This document shows positions 27,168 to 36,391 of a stretch of 64,000 bases of DNA, piece by piece (position 1 is the first letter of the stretch; each line of letters begins with the position of its first letter). Origin of the DNA: Natranaeroarchaeum aerophilus (GTDB lineage Archaea; Halobacteriota; Halobacteria; Halobacteriales; Natronoarchaeaceae); NCBI RefSeq assembly GCF_023638055.1, contig NZ_JAKRVY010000003.1:124001-188000 (forward strand). The letters run 5' to 3'. A program made the translations under genes and the position numbers. The notes beneath the pieces were generated by a model. It saw only the letters and a program-made list of their open reading frames with translations. It was not told where the DNA came from and ran no database searches.

Positions 27168-28126
27168 TGTTCCGAGAGTCCCTCCGCGAGTCTACCTTTC
27201 CTGACGTTGATCCACATGAATATCCCGATGAAGATCAGGGCGATCACCATGATCGCAGCACCGATCCCCATCCGCGGCGGCGACTGGAACGCCTCGCGGT
27301 ATCCGTATAGCAGGATGAACTCGTTGTACCGGGATGGGCCACCGTTGTTGAAAATAAACGGCACCAGGAACTGCTGGAACGACGTCGCGCCAGTCAGGAT
27401 CGACGCGAACCAGACCGGTCGCTTGATCGCGGGCAGCGTCACGTGGACAAAGCGGTGCAGATAGCCCGCCCCGTCGACTTTCGCCGCGTCGTGCAGCTCG
27501 CTGGAAACGTCCTGTAGGGCGCTGACGATGATGATGAGCATGAACGCGTACGCCAGCCACAGTTCCGTGACGACATAGGAGGCGAAGGCCATCCAGCGGC
27601 TGAAGAACCAGCCGATCGGCTCGGGGTTCTGTCCGAGCGCATTCCCGATGTTGATCCAGACTTCGTTGGCAATCCCGAAGCGTGCCGGACTGAACATCTG
27701 TCGCCAGACGGTGATCGTAAAGACCGGCGGGAGCCCGAGCGGGATGATCGCCAGCGCGCGCATGTAGCGCTTGCCACGCACGCGGTCGTGCGTGAACACG
27801 AGCGCGAGCGCTATGCTGAAGATGATCTTGAGGACGACACTGATGAAGACGAACAGCCAGGTGACGCCCATCGAGGTCCAGAACTGGCTGTCCTGAACGA
27901 GTCGACCGTAGTTATCGAGCGCGATGAAATCGTACGTGCCCCGGATCAGATCCTCCGCCCCACCGGCGTTGGTAAAGGACAGAAAGATCAGATACATGAT
28001 CGGGTAGAGCATGAAGATCCCGTAGGTCAGCAACCCCGGTAGGACCAACAGCCCCGCCTGATCGTCTTTCGAGGGCAGACGCTGTGCTACCCAGGACCGG
28101 TCGGCGTTTTCACTGGAAAAACTCAT
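27164..28126 (-). CDS. Maltodextrin-type ABC transporter permease (MalF-like)
   Basis: A 320-residue permease with six helices and a C-terminal EAA loop (SSELHDAAKVDGAGYLHRFVHVTLPAIKRP, about 210-238). The N-terminal LPSKDDQAGLLVLPGLLTYGIFMLYP segment is typical of the MalF/UgpA family; the large periplasmic insertion of enteric MalF is absent, as in other archaea. It is the middle gene of a binding protein-MalF-MalG operon on the minus strand, 20 bases after the binding-protein stop. Confidence 0.93.
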   Translation of the reverse strand: MSFSSENADRSWVAQRLPSKDDQAGLLVLPGLLTYGIFMLYPIMYLIFLSFTNAGGAEDLIRGTYDFIALDNYGRLVQDSQFWTSMGVTWLFVFISVVLKIIFSIALALVFTHDRVRGKRYMRALAIIPLGLPPVFTITVWRQMFSPARFGIANEVWINIGNALGQNPEPIGWFFSRWMAFASYVVTELWLAYAFMLIIIVSALQDVSSELHDAAKVDGAGYLHRFVHVTLPAIKRPVWFASILTGATSFQQFLVPFIFNNGGPSRYNEFILLYGYREAFQSPPRMGIGAAIMVIALIFIGIFMWINVRKGRLAEGLSEQ

Positions 28127-28146
28127 GAAAGAATGTGGCTAGTGGA

Positions 28147-29367
28147 TTATTCGTCCCAGCTGTCGCGGATGGATTCCCCTGCGGCAGAGAACTCCTCGGC
28201 AATGTCTCCGTCGTCGGTGAGGACTGCCGTCATTGCATCTTCGAGTGGCTCCCAGACCTGGTTCATCCGGGCGTCGACCGGCATCGCGACACCCTGTGCG
28301 AACGCGGACTGGAAGGCGGCGACCTCGTCCGGGAGGCCATCCTCGTCGATATCCTGAAGGACGGGGATGTAGAACTGCTCGTCGGCCCACCGCTGAGCGA
28401 ACTCCTCGTTCGTGGTGTAGTACTCGCCGAACTCGATGGTCACGTCCTTCCGGTCCTCGTCCTCGTTGATCATGTCCGAGAAGTACCAGACGTCGATACC
28501 GGTGTACGGCGAGGCCTCACCGCCCTCGATCGCGGGCAGTTCGGCAACCTCGAAGTCGGCATCCTGGTCGTTGAAGTCGCTGACCGCCCACGGTCCGTTC
28601 ATGTGGATCGGGACGTCGCCTTCGGTGAACGGAGTGACCTGTGCGTCGTATGCGAGGTCACGCGGCATGAACTCGTACAGGTCGCGAGCGATCTCCATGC
28701 CTTCGTGCATCTCGTCGTCGTCGACTCCGAGGTGTGCGTCGCCGTTCTCGTCTACCTCGAAGATACGGGAACCGAAGGCCTGCAGTGCCCAGCTGAACGT
28801 GTACACGTTCACGTCCTGGGAGAACCCGTACTCGCCCTGCTGTGGGTTGTGGTACTCCTCGGCGATATCGAGCATCTCGTCGAGGCTCTCCGGCGGCTCG
28901 TCGATGAGCTCGGGGTTGTAGAACAACGAGATCGTCTCACCTGCGGCCGGGAGGCCAACGACAGCATCGGTGCCCGGCGGCTGGACTGCCTCGACGGCAG
29001 CGTCCGTGAACACTTCGTCGAGGTCGATCGTCAGGTCCTCGGAGGCGTCCGCAAGGAAGCCTCGGTCCCAGTGGTTGCCGACCCAGTCGTGTGCCCACGA
29101 CCACATTTCGGGCCCTTCGCCCGCTGCGACGGCCGTTTCGACGCGGTCTTCGAGGTCACCGACCTCGGAGACGGCGACGTCGTGGTCCGTTTCGTCCTCG
29201 AACTCCGCGACCATGTCGTCGAAGATGGCCAGCTCACCTTCGCCGAGCTCGTGCCAGATGGCCATGTCGCCTTCTGGCCCGTCGTCGCCGCCGAGACAGC
29301 CTGCGAGTGCGCTTGCTGCAACAATTCCGCCTGTGCTTTTAAGTACCGTCCGTCGGTCCATATCCAT
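28147..29367 (-). CDS. Extracellular sugar-binding lipoprotein of ABC transporter (MalE-like)
   Basis: A 406-residue solute-binding protein (family 1). The N-terminus has DRRTVLKS (twin-arginine) and the lipobox LAGC (Cys at about 24), so it is exported folded by Tat and anchored by lipid. The mature protein shows IWHELGEGELAIFDDMVAEFE and the hinge and ligand segments usual in maltose-binding proteins (GPWAVSDFND, VGLPAAGETISLFYNPEL). It is the first gene of the permease operon. Its TATA box (29399-29407) and a candidate operator lie just upstream. Confidence 0.94.
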   Translation of the reverse strand: MDMDRRTVLKSTGGIVAASALAGCLGGDDGPEGDMAIWHELGEGELAIFDDMVAEFEDETDHDVAVSEVGDLEDRVETAVAAGEGPEMWSWAHDWVGNHWDRGFLADASEDLTIDLDEVFTDAAVEAVQPPGTDAVVGLPAAGETISLFYNPELIDEPPESLDEMLDIAEEYHNPQQGEYGFSQDVNVYTFSWALQAFGSRIFEVDENGDAHLGVDDDEMHEGMEIARDLYEFMPRDLAYDAQVTPFTEGDVPIHMNGPWAVSDFNDQDADFEVAELPAIEGGEASPYTGIDVWYFSDMINEDEDRKDVTIEFGEYYTTNEEFAQRWADEQFYIPVLQDIDEDGLPDEVAAFQSAFAQGVAMPVDARMNQVWEPLEDAMTAVLTDDGDIAEEFSAAGESIRDSWDE

Positions 29368-29648
29368 GGGTGAATCATTGAAGAATTATAACTTCCATTA
29401 TTTAATAGTTGGGGTTTCGATCCCGGTGCTAGTAGCATACTACCCACAGAAACCAGTATACTCCTTCCACAGATCAGCATCCAACCGTCACAACCACCGG
29501 ATACAGCGGGCAATATGTTCGGGACCCCGCAGTACCACGACCGCGTGTGGGACCGCTGCAACGGCGGCCGCAAGAAAGAAGACCTATTTCGTCACATTTC
29601 ACAACGTTTGAGTAAGAGTTATACGTCCCGATACCGGGACAAATAATA
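29368..29648. promoter_or_regulatory. Divergent promoter region of the sugar transporter genes
   Basis: The 281-base gap between the binding-protein operon (minus) and the ATPase gene (plus) holds no gene. For the minus strand, TATTAAATA (complement of 29399-29407) lies about 32-40 bases before the ATG. For the plus strand, agttatac near 29612-29620 lies about 30 bases before 29649. At 29431-29462 four AGTA/TACT half-sites are clustered; one pair has the form TACT-N13-AGTA (29438-29458). TrmB family operators are built from TACT/AGTA half-sites, but usually with a shorter spacer, so this is a candidate only. Confidence 0.5.
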
Positions 29649-30788
29649 ATGGCAAGCATTACAGTGAGGAACCTTCGGAAGGAGTACGACCAGGGAACCG
29701 TCGTGGCCGTCGAAGGGCTCGATCTGAACATCGAGGACGGGGAGTTCGTTACCGTCGTCGGTCCCTCCGGTTGTGGAAAGACCACTACCCTGCGCATGCT
29801 TGCAGGCCTCGAACCCGCAACTGAGGGGACGATCCACATCGGCGATAAGGACGTCACCGACCTCCACGCGAAGAACCGCGACGTGGCGATGGTGTTCCAG
29901 AACTACGCGCTGTACCCACACAAGACCGTCTTCGAGAACATGGAGTTCGGGCTCCGGATGAGTACCGACCTCTCGCCGGAAGAGCGTCGTGACCGCGTGC
30001 GCGAGGCCGCAGAGATGATGGGCATCGAAGAGCTGCTGGGCGACAAACCGGATCAGCTCTCGGGCGGACAGAAACAGCGTGTCGCGCTCGGCCGCTGTAT
30101 CGTCCGCGAACCGGGCGTCTTCCTGTTCGACGAGCCGCTCAGTAATCTCGACGCCAAGCTTCGGACGACGATGCGTACCGAGATCCAGCGCCTGCAGGAG
30201 GAACTCGGCGTTACCTCCATCTACGTCACGCACGACCAGGAGGAGGCGATGACGATGGGTGACCGAATCGTCATCCTCAACGACGGACAACTGCAGCAGG
30301 TCGGTCGGCCGAAAGACGTCTACGAGAACCCGATCAACGAGTTCGTCGGTGGCTTTATCGGCTCCCCATCGATGAACTTCATCGATGTCGAGGCCACGTC
30401 GGTCGGCGACGGGATCCGCCTCTCGGAAGTGGACGGACCCTTCCAGTACACCCTCTCCTCGGAGTACGGGGGCGATCTGAACACGAGCCTCAGCGGCCAG
30501 CGGTTCACGCTCGGAATCCGACCGGAGAACGTCAAACCAACACGTAGCGCGGGCGATCAGACGGTCACCACGACCGTCGAGGTCGTCGAGCCGATCGGCT
30601 CGGATAACTACCTCCATCTGGATATCGGCGACGACTTCATCGCACGCGTCGAAGCCGACTTCGAGCCCGAAGTCGGCGATCAGATCGAGGTGACGTTCAA
30701 ACAGGAGCACGTCCATCTCTTCTCGCCCGAGACGGGACTCGACGTCCTTTCGACCGAAGAGCAACAGCGGAAAGCCACAGCGGCCTGA
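29649..30788 (+). CDS. ABC transporter ATP-binding protein, MalK/UgpC type
   Basis: A 379-residue ATPase that powers the sugar importer encoded on the opposite strand. It has Walker A GPSGCGKTT (about residue 37), a Q-loop, signature LSGGQKQRVALGR (about 137), Walker B VFLFDEPLSNLD and switch His in VTHDQEEAMTMGD. A C-terminal TOBE/regulatory domain (about 240-379) includes TLGIRPENVKP. Such ATPases often serve several importers. The divergent arrangement with the binding protein allows coordinated control from the shared intergenic region. Confidence 0.95.
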   Translation: MASITVRNLRKEYDQGTVVAVEGLDLNIEDGEFVTVVGPSGCGKTTTLRMLAGLEPATEGTIHIGDKDVTDLHAKNRDVAMVFQNYALYPHKTVFENMEFGLRMSTDLSPEERRDRVREAAEMMGIEELLGDKPDQLSGGQKQRVALGRCIVREPGVFLFDEPLSNLDAKLRTTMRTEIQRLQEELGVTSIYVTHDQEEAMTMGDRIVILNDGQLQQVGRPKDVYENPINEFVGGFIGSPSMNFIDVEATSVGDGIRLSEVDGPFQYTLSSEYGGDLNTSLSGQRFTLGIRPENVKPTRSAGDQTVTTTVEVVEPIGSDNYLHLDIGDDFIARVEADFEPEVGDQIEVTFKQEHVHLFSPETGLDVLSTEEQQRKATAA

Positions 30789-30912
30789 CGACAGCGCGAC
30801 TCGTCGGGAACCGAACCGCCTTCCGACCCACTGCTTTTGTCTTTTTTCACCGCCAGCAGTGGCGCTCTCGATCAGTCGCTAACTGAAAAGATTCCAGTGT
30901 TACAGCCCGAAC

Positions 30913-32988
30913 TCAGTCGTCAGCTGGCGTCGCTTGCTGGGTCTCGTTGCCGGCCATTTCGGCGAGTTCGGTCTCCGTTGCGAGCCGAAGCGCGTGCGGC
31001 CAGCCAAGCGGTGTCGCACAGTCGGGTGTCCCGTCGTCGAAAAACTGCTCGGCCAGATACGTCGAGTCGAGACAGAGCGGACCGTCGGGGCGGATCGTTT
31101 CCATGAGATCCGTCGCACACTCGAGTAGTTCGTCGGCTTCGGCTCGGTCGTGTTCGTCGAGAACGCGGGCCAGCTTGGTCGCTGAATTTGCCCCCCAGGC
31201 AGTCGAGACCGTCCAGATCTTTTCGTCGGACTGTTTGCGCATTCGCCACTCGTCTCCCTCGAACCGGAAGAGACCGCGAACGTCACTTTCCTCGGGGTCG
31301 CGATAGAGACCCTCGATCGTCGTCGAGAGGTGTGAAGCGAGCCGATCGAGTCGCTGCTCGTCGATCTCGCTGATCGCCGCGTAGTCGTGGTGGGCTCCGG
31401 CCAGTGCAAGAGCGCTGGAATCGAGCCGCTCGTCGAGTTCGCCATCCTGCAGGCGGATCGCATACGCGCCCCGCTCGGGCATCCAGAGCTCGTCGATCGC
31501 GTCGTAGACAGCGTCGGCCTGCTCGGCCGCGTGTGCGGCAAGCTCGTCGTCGACCGGTGCACGAGCAACGGCGGCGTACGCGTGCAGGAAGGTCGCAGCG
31601 GTGTGTGCGAACCGGCCGGTCATGTTCTCCCAGGCGTTCTGTGCCGTCTGTGGGAGCCCGTCGTCATCGAGCGTGTCGTCGAGGCCGTCGATCGCGTCGG
31701 TGATGATCTCCTCGACCTGTGCCGGATCCGCCGGCGAACCGATCCGGAGATACGTCGCGAGGAAGGAGACGACGCTGCCGGTCTGGTCGGCCTGGTAGTC
31801 CGATCCGTCCTGGGGTCCGTCGTCGGCGTCGACGCCCTCACGCTCCTTGCCTGCCTCGATGCGGCCGTGTGCCCAACCGGGCGCGAGCGAGCCATCACAG
31901 GGCCAGACCCGGTGGGGCCAGGTTCCGTCAGGTCGCTGTGTCTCGGCGTAAAACTGCGTACTCGCTTCGTGCCACGCGGAGAGATCGAGGTCGGTTCGCG
32001 TGTCGGCTTCGAGCAGGAACCGCGATATCTCGGCGTCGTCACGGAACCACGTGTAGCCGTAGCCGCCGGAGTAGGTGTAGGTCGGATCGAAGTCCGGCCC
32101 GGCGATTCGCCCCCCTGTGTGCGTCGAAAGTAAGGACAGCACCCGGAGATCGTCCGTCGGGATCCGCTCGTCGTCGAGCCCGGAGTGCCAGTCTGGCATC
32201 TGTGCGCGTCCCGCTTCGAGCACCGTCTCGCTGGAGTCATACCGCGTCGCGAGTGACGTCACTTCTTCGAGCGCGTCGTTCTGTGGGGTCTCGGCGATCT
32301 CGGTCAGCAGCGACACGACCGTCGCGGTACCGTCCTCGAAGGGGATGGCCGCGAAGGCGGTGCCGCCGAGCTTGTTCTGTTCGTAGCGCCCGTCGTCGAT
32401 CGCACGGGGGAACTCGACCGGCCCATCCTCGTCGAGCACCTCTTCGATCTCCTCGGGGACCTGGCCCAGAAGCGTCTCGAACTCGGTCGAAGCCGCGAGA
32501 TAGTCGTGTTCACGTCGGTGATGCACCTGGAGGGCATCGGGGTGGGTGAGCTGGCCGACGCGAGTCGACGTCGCTTCGGGCGCGAACGTGACCGACACAC
32601 AGAGATCGGCGTCTTCGACCCCGTCGATCTCGACGTTCGTGACGTGTGCGCGGTCGAGTGTTAAGTCACGCTGTCGGATCGTCACCGAGCCGTCAGTGAA
32701 CTCGGTTTCGACGACTGCGGTCCCCTCGGCGTAGCTCTGGGCCTCGGTGTCGAGTTCGTCGAACCAGATGATCTCCCCGTCCGTCCGCAGACCGAACGCC
32801 AGAGATTCGATGCCCGCAAGACCGGTCAGTGGATACGAGAAGTCACGCAGCGAGCCGTCACGCTCGACATGGACGAGCCGGCTGTCGATGCCCGAAAAGA
32901 TGCCGGTGGTCGACCGGCGCTCGCCGGGGAACTTCGTCTCGCTACCGAGGGTCTCCTTGTAGTCGCGAAGCGCGGTCCTGAGTTTCAT
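30913..32988 (-). CDS. Glycoside hydrolase family 15 glucoamylase-type enzyme
   Basis: A 691-residue GH15 protein that releases glucose from non-reducing ends of alpha-glucans. The N-terminal beta-sandwich super-domain covers about 1-280. The (alpha/alpha)6 barrel follows, with GGYGYTWFRDDAE near 335 (substrate subsite block), RPDGTWPHRVW and later QADQTGSVVSFL. No signal peptide exists, so it is cytoplasmic. It lies between the transporter ATPase and the amylase, and is divergent from the latter. Its minus-strand TATA (complement of 33011-33020) lies about 25 bases before the ATG, giving an almost leaderless transcript. Confidence 0.92.
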   Translation of the reverse strand: MKLRTALRDYKETLGSETKFPGERRSTTGIFSGIDSRLVHVERDGSLRDFSYPLTGLAGIESLAFGLRTDGEIIWFDELDTEAQSYAEGTAVVETEFTDGSVTIRQRDLTLDRAHVTNVEIDGVEDADLCVSVTFAPEATSTRVGQLTHPDALQVHHRREHDYLAASTEFETLLGQVPEEIEEVLDEDGPVEFPRAIDDGRYEQNKLGGTAFAAIPFEDGTATVVSLLTEIAETPQNDALEEVTSLATRYDSSETVLEAGRAQMPDWHSGLDDERIPTDDLRVLSLLSTHTGGRIAGPDFDPTYTYSGGYGYTWFRDDAEISRFLLEADTRTDLDLSAWHEASTQFYAETQRPDGTWPHRVWPCDGSLAPGWAHGRIEAGKEREGVDADDGPQDGSDYQADQTGSVVSFLATYLRIGSPADPAQVEEIITDAIDGLDDTLDDDGLPQTAQNAWENMTGRFAHTAATFLHAYAAVARAPVDDELAAHAAEQADAVYDAIDELWMPERGAYAIRLQDGELDERLDSSALALAGAHHDYAAISEIDEQRLDRLASHLSTTIEGLYRDPEESDVRGLFRFEGDEWRMRKQSDEKIWTVSTAWGANSATKLARVLDEHDRAEADELLECATDLMETIRPDGPLCLDSTYLAEQFFDDGTPDCATPLGWPHALRLATETELAEMAGNETQQATPADD

Positions 32989-33154
32989 TACCTGTTAAAA
33001 ATTCACCCAGCGATATAAATATTGTTGAAAAAGTAATTCACAGATAGAGGTGCTGAACGGGCGGCAGACGTCATTTCAGCTCCGTTCCGACGATCGATCG
33101 ACATGCTGCAGCTGATGCGATCCGTTTACTTTGGTGGGGCAGAAGTAGCCATAT
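32989..33154. promoter_or_regulatory. Divergent promoter of GH15 and GH13 genes with candidate TrmB site
   Basis: TATA elements are visible for both directions: ATTTATATCG on the minus strand (33011-33020) and tttactt on the plus strand (about 33125-33131). The latter is part of an inverted half-site pair TACT-N13-AGTA at 33127-33147. The same half-sites and spacing occur upstream of the sugar-binding-protein gene. A site over the promoter would fit repression; no binding is proven. Confidence 0.45.
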
Positions 33155-35215
33155 ATGACCGATCCCGGACCCCCACGAACGACCACGGTCGGCGAGCCGA
33201 TCCAGCTAGCTCCGTGGGACCCCGACCCTGACGAACACTATCACTGGCGTGTCGAGTCGGAACCCGAGGGGAGCGAGGTAGTGCTCGGCGACGCCCCAGT
33301 AGTCGAGCTGTGTCCCGACAGTTCGGGGACCTACCAGTGCGTCCTGTCCGCTCCGGACGGCGAGCACACCAAGCGAATCCGCGTATTCGAGGACGACAGC
33401 CGTCCCGCACAGTTCGAGCTACCGGTCGACGAGTCACCAGTCAGGCCCGACGACGACAGCGAACTGGTGATTCACGGCCCGTTCAACGAACATATCGTCG
33501 GTCCCGAGCGCCCGCACCTCGACGGTGACAAATACGTGTACGAGACCGAACTCCCGCCGGGTGAGCATATGCACTTTTTCGGCGACCCAGACGGCGACGT
33601 CCGGGCAGTACGTGACAAACTCACGGTGCCCGGACCGGGACGGCCACGAATTCAGCTCGACGCCGAGCTCACCGGCGAGGAGGTCGTTCTCACCGCGACG
33701 CCGCGCGCGCCATCCGCGGATGAGTACGCCGACAGCGACGTCGACGTGGAGTTCTACCTCGACGACCGGGATGGGGTCGACCGCACCGCACTCTCGGTAA
33801 CGGGCCACGAAGCCCGACTCCCCCGCTCGGCGATTGATGGCGACGTTCGCGTCCACGCTGTCCCTGTCGCCGAGCGCCACGGCGTCGCCGACTACGTGCG
33901 GATCGACATCGATTCCGAGACCGTCGCGCGGCCGAACGAGCCGCCGGAATGGGCCGAGTCGGCGACGATCTACGAGGTGTTCGTCCGGGAGTTCGCGGGC
34001 GGCCGCCTCGACACGACGTTCGAGCGCATCGAGGAACGCCTCGACTATCTCGACTGGCTGGGCGTCGATTGTCTCTGGCTGACGCCGGTGCTGGAAAGCC
34101 CGACCCGTCACGGCTACCACATCACCGATTACTTCGACACCGCAAGCGATCTCGGCACTCGCGAGGAGTTCGAGGCGCTGGTCAATGCGTGTCACGACCG
34201 CGGAATCCGTGTGGTCTTCGACCTCGTGATCAATCACACCGGGGCTGACCATCCGTATTTCCAGTTGAGCGCGGCGGGCGTCGACGGCTACCGTGAGTGG
34301 TACGAGTGGGAAGATGGCGAACCACGACACTACTTCAACTGGTCGACGATCCCGAACCTCAACTTCGAATCGCTCGCTGTCCGCCGGTTCCTGCTCGACG
34401 TGGTCGAGGAGTGGGCCCCGGTCGTCGACGGCTTCCGGACCGACGTTGCGTGGGGCGTCCCCCACAGCTTCTGGAAAGAGCTCCGCGAGCGGATCAAACG
34501 GGACGATCCGGAGTTCCTGCTGCTCGACGAGAAGATCCCTCACGAACCGGAGTACCACGAGGCCGAGTTCGATCTGCACTACGATACGACGCTGTACCAG
34601 CAGCTACTCGACGTGGGCCGTGGCGACGCATCAGCCGAGTCGCTGCTCGACGTCCCGGACAGGATCGCCGACGCCGGGTTTCCCGATCACGCCCTCCAGA
34701 TGCGGTACGTCGAGAACCACGACGAGGACCGGTATATCGAACAGTGTGACGAGGCGGCGCTCCGGGCAGCGGCCGCCGCGACCCTGACGTTCCCGGGCGT
34801 CCCGATGCTGTACTACGGACAGGAGCGCGGGATGACGGGCTACCGCGATCGAATGGCCTGGGTCGACGGCGACGACGAACTGACCGCGTTCCATCGACGA
34901 CTGCTCCGAACCCGCGACGAGGAACCCGCGCTCCGTGGGGGCGATGTGACTCGCGTGGAGTGCCAGGTCGTCGACGGCGAATCGGATCGAGTGGTCGCGT
35001 TCGCCCGGGGGACCGACGCCGAAGACGGTGAGGATCCGCTCGTCGTCGCGCTCAACTTCGGCGCGGAGCCAGCGGTCATCGACCTCCCGGCGAGCGAGCC
35101 GACCGATCTTCTCACCGGCGAAGATGTCGGTGTATCGGCCAGCGAGCGAGACGTGGTCACCGACGGAGTCCGGGTACGTGTAGACGACGCTGTCGTCTGT
35201 CGGCGACCAAAGTGA
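33155..35215 (+). CDS. Glycoside hydrolase family 13 alpha-amylase/cyclomaltodextrinase-type enzyme
   Basis: A 686-residue GH13 enzyme. The (beta/alpha)8 barrel starts near residue 270 (ATIYEVFVREFAGG). It shows region I DLVINH, region II DGFRTDVAW with the nucleophile Asp, region III LLDEKIP with the acid Glu, and region IV YVENHDEDR with the third Asp. About 260 residues precede the barrel, arranged as probable beta-sandwich modules including an E-set-like part (LVIHGPFN...). There is no signal peptide, so it probably cleaves imported maltodextrins or cyclodextrins in the cytoplasm together with the GH15 enzyme. Confidence 0.92.
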   Translation: MTDPGPPRTTTVGEPIQLAPWDPDPDEHYHWRVESEPEGSEVVLGDAPVVELCPDSSGTYQCVLSAPDGEHTKRIRVFEDDSRPAQFELPVDESPVRPDDDSELVIHGPFNEHIVGPERPHLDGDKYVYETELPPGEHMHFFGDPDGDVRAVRDKLTVPGPGRPRIQLDAELTGEEVVLTATPRAPSADEYADSDVDVEFYLDDRDGVDRTALSVTGHEARLPRSAIDGDVRVHAVPVAERHGVADYVRIDIDSETVARPNEPPEWAESATIYEVFVREFAGGRLDTTFERIEERLDYLDWLGVDCLWLTPVLESPTRHGYHITDYFDTASDLGTREEFEALVNACHDRGIRVVFDLVINHTGADHPYFQLSAAGVDGYREWYEWEDGEPRHYFNWSTIPNLNFESLAVRRFLLDVVEEWAPVVDGFRTDVAWGVPHSFWKELRERIKRDDPEFLLLDEKIPHEPEYHEAEFDLHYDTTLYQQLLDVGRGDASAESLLDVPDRIADAGFPDHALQMRYVENHDEDRYIEQCDEAALRAAAAATLTFPGVPMLYYGQERGMTGYRDRMAWVDGDDELTAFHRRLLRTRDEEPALRGGDVTRVECQVVDGESDRVVAFARGTDAEDGEDPLVVALNFGAEPAVIDLPASEPTDLLTGEDVGVSASERDVVTDGVRVRVDDAVVCRRPK

Positions 35216-35303
35216 ACGGTTACTTCGTCTGGGAGCTCGGCTTCGACGCCCGCCTGACGTCCGAGGCCGTGGCATGGTAGCCGATCAGCCGGAAGCCGCC
35301 CAT

Positions 35304-35311
35304 CTTTAAGT
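35304..35311 (+). promoter_or_regulatory. TATA box of the trmB gene
   Basis: The sequence tctttaag lies 33-38 bases before the ATG at 35342. It would place the transcription start near 35334. This makes the upstream in-frame ATG at 35318 unlikely as the start and decides the annotation in favour of 35342. Confidence 0.5.
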
Positions 35312-35341
35312 TAGTTGATGAGCAAATACTTCACAGTTAAT

Positions 35342-36391
35342 ATGGATGGACGGGGACTCGGAGACCTGCTAGAACAGTTCGGGCTATCCGAAAAAGAGAT
35401 CGACACGTACCTCGCGATTCTCGAGCGCGGCGAGGCGAAGGCGAGCGAGATCGCCGACGAGGCGGATGTCTCGAAACGATACGTCTACAGTATCAGCGAA
35501 GAGCTCGACGAGCGGGGCTTCGTCGAGGTCAAAGACCACGAAGTACCGACGAAGATACGGGCCATCGCTCCGGAAGACGTCATCGAGCAGCTCTCGGGGA
35601 CGCTCGATACGATGGAGCCCGAACTCGAACGGCGCTTTACTAGCACCGAAGAGTCGATCAAACAGTTCGAGGTTATCAAGTCCCGGTCGACGGTTCTCAA
35701 GCGGATCGAGACGCTGCTGGAACGTGCCGAAGAGGAGGTAACGCTGATCCTGCCACCATCACTGCTATCCTCGCTTCGGGCGACACTCGTCGAGACGGTC
35801 GAGCGAGACGTGATGGTCCTGCTCCTCCTGAGCGGACCCGAAGCGGAGAACACGCCGGTCGAACAGCTCGATGGGATCGCCAGTGCCGTCCGATCCTGGC
35901 AGGCCCGTGCACCGATGATCATCACCGTGGATGCGGAGTTCGGTCTCATCGCACCCAACGAGATGCTCTCGGCGTCGAACGCCGACGCCAACGCCATCTC
36001 GCTCGTCCAGCGCCAGCTGGTTCCGGTGATCGTCGGGTCGTTCTTCGGCAACTACTGGCCCATCGCCACAGAGCTGTACGTCGACGAGCCGATCGAGCTC
36101 CCGATAACGTTCACCAGCTTCCGCCACGCCGTCTTGCAGGCCGCGCTTCGGTCGAATCAGGGAGAGACTCTCACGGCAGTCGCCACGGGGCGGACGGTCG
36201 GGTCGGAAAACGACACGGAGACGATCGAGGGTCCGGTCGTTTCGGTCCGACAGGGGATGGTCAAACCGGCGACGAACTCGTTCCCGGTCGAGAGCGCCTT
36301 CACGATCGACGACGACGGCGAGTCAGTCTCGGTCGGCGGGAGCGGCGCGTTCATCGAGGACTTCGAGGCCGAGACGGTTCGATTAGAGTAA
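35342..36391 (+). CDS. trmB: TrmB-family sugar-responsive transcriptional regulator
   Basis: A 349-residue TrmB. The N-terminal winged helix (about 5-75, LSEKEIDTYLAILERGEAKASEIADEADVSKRYVYS) is followed by a coiled linker and a C-terminal sugar-binding domain that begins as a phospholipase-D-like fold (VTLILPPSLLSSL). TrmB proteins bind maltose, glucose or similar sugars and control sugar-transport and glycolytic genes. The adjacent importer, GH15 and GH13 genes are the obvious targets. An in-frame ATG at 35318 adds eight residues. It converges on pepF with nine bases of overlap. Confidence 0.93.
   Translation: MDGRGLGDLLEQFGLSEKEIDTYLAILERGEAKASEIADEADVSKRYVYSISEELDERGFVEVKDHEVPTKIRAIAPEDVIEQLSGTLDTMEPELERRFTSTEESIKQFEVIKSRSTVLKRIETLLERAEEEVTLILPPSLLSSLRATLVETVERDVMVLLLLSGPEAENTPVEQLDGIASAVRSWQARAPMIITVDAEFGLIAPNEMLSASNADANAISLVQRQLVPVIVGSFFGNYWPIATELYVDEPIELPITFTSFRHAVLQAALRSNQGETLTAVATGRTVGSENDTETIEGPVVSVRQGMVKPATNSFPVESAFTIDDDGESVSVGGSGAFIEDFEAETVRLE

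Noticed and set aside
28135-29373. Open frame of about 412 codons antisense to the sugar-binding protein
   Set aside because: The opposite strand encodes a clear Tat lipoprotein with all family motifs; the antisense product has no recognisable features.
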